A DNA stretch of 34,257 nucleotides from Oscillospiraceae bacterium (GTDB lineage Bacteria > Bacillota > Clostridia > Oscillospirales > Acutalibacteraceae), in assembly GCA_015066225.1 (NCBI GenBank), contig SVOT01000013.1, forward strand, positions 1 to 34,257, written 5' to 3'. Under the pieces are notes generated by a model, which had not been told where the DNA came from, made no database searches, and was given only the letters and a program-made list of their open reading frames with translations. Positions within the stretch are counted from its first letter, which is position 1; every line of letters starts with the position of its first letter. This document shows, in pieces, positions 32,032 through 34,257 of the stretch. Made by a program: the position numbers and the translations under genes.

Positions 32032-32826
32032 ATGAAATTTGAAAAAGTGCTTCTCGCATCCGATTTTGACGGCACGCTGAAAAACGATGACGGCAAAATC
32101 ACAGATGATGTTATTTCCGCAATCAGATATTTTATGGCTGAGGGTGGTCTGTTTACGGTTTGCACGGGGCGTATTTATCAGGGCTTTCACCTCTACAGCC
32201 CCGAATATATCAATGCACCCGTTCTTTTGGGCAACGGCGCCATGGCGTATGATTACGAAAATGACAAGGTTATTTTCAACGATGCAATCGGTGACGAGGG
32301 GCTTGAAGCAATAAACGATGTTTTGAAAGCATTCCCCGGCACCTCTGTTGAATTTTATAATTTCAACGAGGTTTGCTCGCTTAATCTCAACAACCATTCA
32401 GAACAGCATTTCACAAGTCAAGGTATTGACTTCAAAAGAATAAATTCCCCCGAAGAAGCTCCCCGCCCCTGGACAAAGGTTATGATTCTTGCCCACGGCA
32501 AATCCGCCGAGGTTCAAAGAATTTTAGATTTGCACCCGGAGGTAAATTACCTTAAAACAACCGGCGATTATGTGGAAGTTTTGAAAAAAGGTGTGGATAA
32601 AGGTACAGGGCTTTTAAAGCTTGCAAGGGCTCTTGGTTGCAAAGAAACTGACACCTACGCCGCAGGTGATGGCTATAACGATGTTGAAATGCTTGTTGCG
32701 GCACAGGGCGGTTTCGTCCCCGAAAACGGTTCAAAGGAAGCCCTTGCTGTTGCAAAACACATAACAAGGTCAAACAATGATGGTTGCATAGCACATGCGA
32801 TTAAAATACTTGACGAGATATATTAA
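32032..32826 (+). CDS. Cof-type HAD-superfamily hydrolase
   Basis: About 264 residues. Likely a phosphatase acting on sugar phosphates or other small phosphorylated metabolites. Motif I is LASDFDGTLKNDDGKI, the TGR of motif II is in VCTGRIYQG, the motif III Lys is in KKGVDKGTGL, and motif IV is AAGDGYNDVEML. The C2-type cap domain lies between. An upstream in-frame ATG at 32017 directly follows the predicted -10, so the ATG at 32032 is preferred. The substrate cannot be told. Confidence 0.93.
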   Translation: MKFEKVLLASDFDGTLKNDDGKITDDVISAIRYFMAEGGLFTVCTGRIYQGFHLYSPEYINAPVLLGNGAMAYDYENDKVIFNDAIGDEGLEAINDVLKAFPGTSVEFYNFNEVCSLNLNNHSEQHFTSQGIDFKRINSPEEAPRPWTKVMILAHGKSAEVQRILDLHPEVNYLKTTGDYVEVLKKGVDKGTGLLKLARALGCKETDTYAAGDGYNDVEMLVAAQGGFVPENGSKEALAVAKHITRSNNDGCIAHAIKILDEIY

Positions 32827-32829
32827 AAG

Positions 32830-32865
32830 AGCAGATAAACCTACTAAGGGTTTATCTGCTTTCTT
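32830..32865. terminator. Bidirectional terminator between the HAD gene and tyrA
   Basis: AGCAGATAAACC / GGTTTATCTGCT hairpin between two convergent genes, with a TTCTT tail on plus and TCTTTT on minus. Confidence 0.85.
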
Positions 32866-32866
32866 A

Positions 32867-33697
32867 TTAATCTGCTTTAATTTTTGCTTCCTTACCCTCT
32901 TTTAAAAGCTGTTTGAGAGTTACGGGGTCGTTGTTTTTCATTGCATCGCTGTATTTCTGAAGTTCTGATATTATGTTATCGAGCTCGAAAATGAGATTAT
33001 CTTTATTGTCAAGAAAAAGCTCTGTCCACATATCCTCATTAAGGTAGGCAACACGGGTAAGGTCTTTGTAGCTGCCTGCAGAAATGCCTTTTCGTTCAAT
33101 GGCAGACGGGCTTTTAACAAAAGCATTTGAAACCACGTGAGCCAGCTGTGAAGTAAATGCAATAAGTTTATCGTGCTTCTGAGGTGTCATAACAGAAACT
33201 CTGCCAAACCCAAGCTTCATAATAACCTCACGTGCGTTTGCAAGTGTTAAAATATCCTCATTCTCCTTAGGAGTGAGAACAAACGGTGCATTGTAAAACA
33301 TTGTATCCTTTGAGTTTTCAAATCCCGAAAATTGTGTACCTGCCATTGGGTGACCGCCAACAAAAGAAAAATTGTGCTTTTCTGCAATTTCAAAGCATTT
33401 CTCGCACACAGAGCGTTTTACACCGGCGCAATCAATCACAGTAGCTCCATCTTTAAAATTAGCGGCGTTTTTTTCAACAAATTCAACAACCGCTTCGGGG
33501 TAAAGGGGGATAAAAATATAGTCACAGGTTAAAATTCGCTTTTCAGTCAATTCGCCGTCGATGCTTTTTTCATTAATAGCACTTTTGATTACACTCTCAG
33601 ATATATCATAGCCGTAAACTTTGAAACCTGTATTCTTTTTAGCGGATTTTGCAATAGAGCCACCAATAAGGCCAAGACCAACAACACCAATGTTCAT
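32867..33697 (-). CDS. tyrA: Prephenate dehydrogenase
   Basis: NAD(P)-dependent oxidative decarboxylation of prephenate to 4-hydroxyphenylpyruvate, the committed step to tyrosine. 276 residues. The Rossmann motif is GVVGLGLIGGSIAKS at the N-terminus; the catalytic His is in GGHPMAGTQFSGFENS; a helical dimerisation domain follows. There is no C-terminal ACT domain as in Bacillus TyrA (about 370 residues), so direct feedback inhibition through ACT is unlikely. This agrees with the attenuator found in its leader, which would sense tyrosine at the level of charged tRNA. Confidence 0.95.
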   Translation of the reverse strand: MNIGVVGLGLIGGSIAKSAKKNTGFKVYGYDISESVIKSAINEKSIDGELTEKRILTCDYIFIPLYPEAVVEFVEKNAANFKDGATVIDCAGVKRSVCEKCFEIAEKHNFSFVGGHPMAGTQFSGFENSKDTMFYNAPFVLTPKENEDILTLANAREVIMKLGFGRVSVMTPQKHDKLIAFTSQLAHVVSNAFVKSPSAIERKGISAGSYKDLTRVAYLNEDMWTELFLDNKDNLIFELDNIISELQKYSDAMKNNDPVTLKQLLKEGKEAKIKAD

Positions 33698-33718
33698 AAA
33701 AAACCTCCAACAATAAAA

Positions 33719-33754
33719 TAAAAAAATCCCTTGCAGTGATTATACTGCAAGGGA
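33719..33754 (-). terminator. Attenuator terminator in the tyrA leader
   Basis: On the minus strand TCCCTTGCAG pairs with CTGCAAGGGA (33727-33754), then T-run (33719-33726), all before the tyrA start. A competing antiterminator exists: AGTGATT (plus 33781-33787) can pair with AATCACT (plus 33735-33741) in the loop and 3' arm of this hairpin. Confidence 0.9.
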
Positions 33755-33792
33755 ATCAAACGACTAAAAACAGCAGCACAAATCACTATTAC

Positions 33793-33846
33793 TTATTGAG
33801 TTAAGTAATAGTAATAATAGTATGTAGCTGTATTGAACTGTTTCAT
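33793..33846 (-). CDS. Tyrosine-rich leader peptide of the tyrA attenuator
   Basis: 17 codons: MKQFNTATYYYYYYLTQ, with six consecutive Tyr codons (TAC TAT TAT TAC TAT TAC). GAGG lies 9 nt before the ATG. The last Tyr codons form one arm (plus 33802-33811) of a perfect 10-bp hairpin with plus 33786-33795, which covers the end of the leader ORF. When Tyr-tRNA is scarce a ribosome stalled on the Tyr run would open this hairpin and free the adjacent segment to form the antiterminator; when it is plentiful the terminator forms. Its role is regulatory; the peptide itself needs no function. Confidence 0.93.
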   Translation of the reverse strand: MKQFNTATYYYYYYLTQ

Positions 33847-33873
33847 AACCGTTAACCTCTCATTTTTTTCTTG

Positions 33874-33902
33874 ATTTTAACACCATAATAAGCATTTGTC
33901 AA
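33874..33902 (-). promoter_or_regulatory. Promoter of the tyrA leader transcript
   Basis: TTGACA (33897-33902), 17-bp spacer, TAAAAT (33874-33879) on the minus strand. Transcription would begin near 33867, about 20 nt before the leader-peptide ATG. Confidence 0.85.
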
Positions 33903-34090
33903 TATCGATTCGTTGAATTATTCCGATGTTAGCCATCGATATTTTCGATTAAACAAGATATCGAAAATTCGCAAATTCAATCTGCCATAAATTGTTGAGG
34001 AAAATTTGATGAAGTTGCGTGAATTGAGAGCTGAAGCTGTACAAAGGTACTGCGAAGCAAGTAAACACGCAAATCCGCAAATTAACCAAC
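33903..34090. other. Spacer between the rRNA operon and tyrA
   Basis: AT-rich, with scattered partial repeats of TATCGA and CGCAAAT. A 39-codon plus-strand frame begins at 34009 with a GAGG upstream, but it runs into the rRNA terminator hairpin and I do not call it a gene. Confidence 0.5.
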
Positions 34091-34120
34091 AAAAAAGAAC
34101 TCCAGCCAATGCTGAAGTTC
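34091..34120 (-). terminator. rRNA operon terminator
   Basis: On the minus strand GAACTTCAGC pairs with GCTGGAGTTC (one G-U), followed by TTTTTT. It lies about 57 nt beyond the 23S 3' end. Confidence 0.85.
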
Positions 34121-34176
34121 ATCTCTAGTAATATACCCTGAAAACTGAACAAAGTCAAGCGAAGAAACAAACGAAA

Positions 34177-34257
34177 TGGTCAAGCCCTCGACCTATTAGT
34201 ACTGCTTAGCTGAACATGTCACCATGCTTACACACGCAGCCTATCAACCTCATAGTC
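34177..34257 (-). rRNA. 23S ribosomal RNA, 3' end (partial)
   Basis: The reverse complement reads GACTATGAGGTTGATAGGCT at the window edge and ends with ACTAATAGGTCGAGGGCTTG then ACC, the conserved 3' terminus of bacterial 23S rRNA. The exact 3' end is approximate (near 34177). The gene continues beyond the window. No 5S gene follows before the terminator. Confidence 0.95.

Noticed and set aside
32032-32826. The missing histidinol-phosphate phosphatase
   Set aside because: It is a Cof-type HAD with a large C2 cap, far from the his operon and next to tyrA; no evidence links it to histidine synthesis.
34009-34128. 39-codon plus-strand frame (MKLRELRAEAVQRYCEASK...) with GAGG upstream
   Set aside because: It overlaps the rRNA terminator hairpin on the opposite strand, and its coding potential cannot be told apart from chance. 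Conservation at other rRNA operons would change this.

Overview
The window looks like chromosomal DNA of a spore-forming Firmicute of the gut Clostridia, probably an Oscillospiraceae/Ruminococcaceae-like lineage. The base composition is AT-rich. The spoIIAA-spoIIAB-sigF operon is present. There is a very large secreted protein with Ig-like domains, leucine-rich repeats and a C-terminal dockerin-like segment, and the histidine operon is of clostridial type with a fused HisZ-HisG. The genus is inference; no 16S is visible, only the 3' end of a 23S gene at the right edge.

Layout. 205-4018 (minus): lower-glycolysis block pgk-tpiA-gpmI, with a long palindromic element between pgk and tpiA. 4163-5582 (minus): sporulation operon spoIIAA-spoIIAB-sigF. 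5636-6951 (plus): sigma-A promoter, cobalamin riboswitch, transcobalamin-like lipoprotein (DUF4430) and an ECF transporter S component, probably a B12 uptake pair. 6950-17335 (minus): one long operon, hisR(yerC)-like regulator, hisZG fusion, hisD, hisC, hisB, hisH, hisA, hisF, hisIE, then two CDP-glycerol glycerophosphotransferase-like genes. Its promoter carries a palindrome exactly between -35 and -10. No histidinol-phosphate phosphatase is seen.

17393-28334 is an accessory region. It starts at an intact tRNA-Thr(CGU) gene and is punctuated by 3'-terminal fragments of tRNA-Thr genes: 26657-26690 repeats the end of the intact tRNA, and 18751-18792 and 21171-21212 are identical to each other and come from a second tRNA-Thr type. 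Each fragment keeps a terminator hairpin. Between them lie cell-surface or exported genes of unknown function, two of them broken (a frameshift in an A5/T5 run and an in-frame amber codon). A decayed serine-recombinase C-terminus lies near the intact tRNA, next to an array of nine small hairpins with mirror-symmetric spacers. The region resembles layered integrations at tRNA-Thr sites that lost their integrases.

28386-29847 (minus): ECF sigma factor and zinc-finger membrane anti-sigma factor. 30014-31837 (minus): typA/bipA. 32032-32826 (plus): Cof-type HAD phosphatase. 32867-33902 (minus): tyrA, preceded by a complete-looking ribosome-mediated attenuator: promoter, ribosome binding site, a 17-residue leader peptide with six consecutive Tyr codons, mutually exclusive hairpins and a terminator. 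34091-34257 (minus): rRNA operon terminator and 23S rRNA 3' end with no 5S gene between them.

The strongest finds are the tyrosine attenuator, the tRNA-Thr-punctuated island with its hairpin array, and the autoregulated-looking his promoter.
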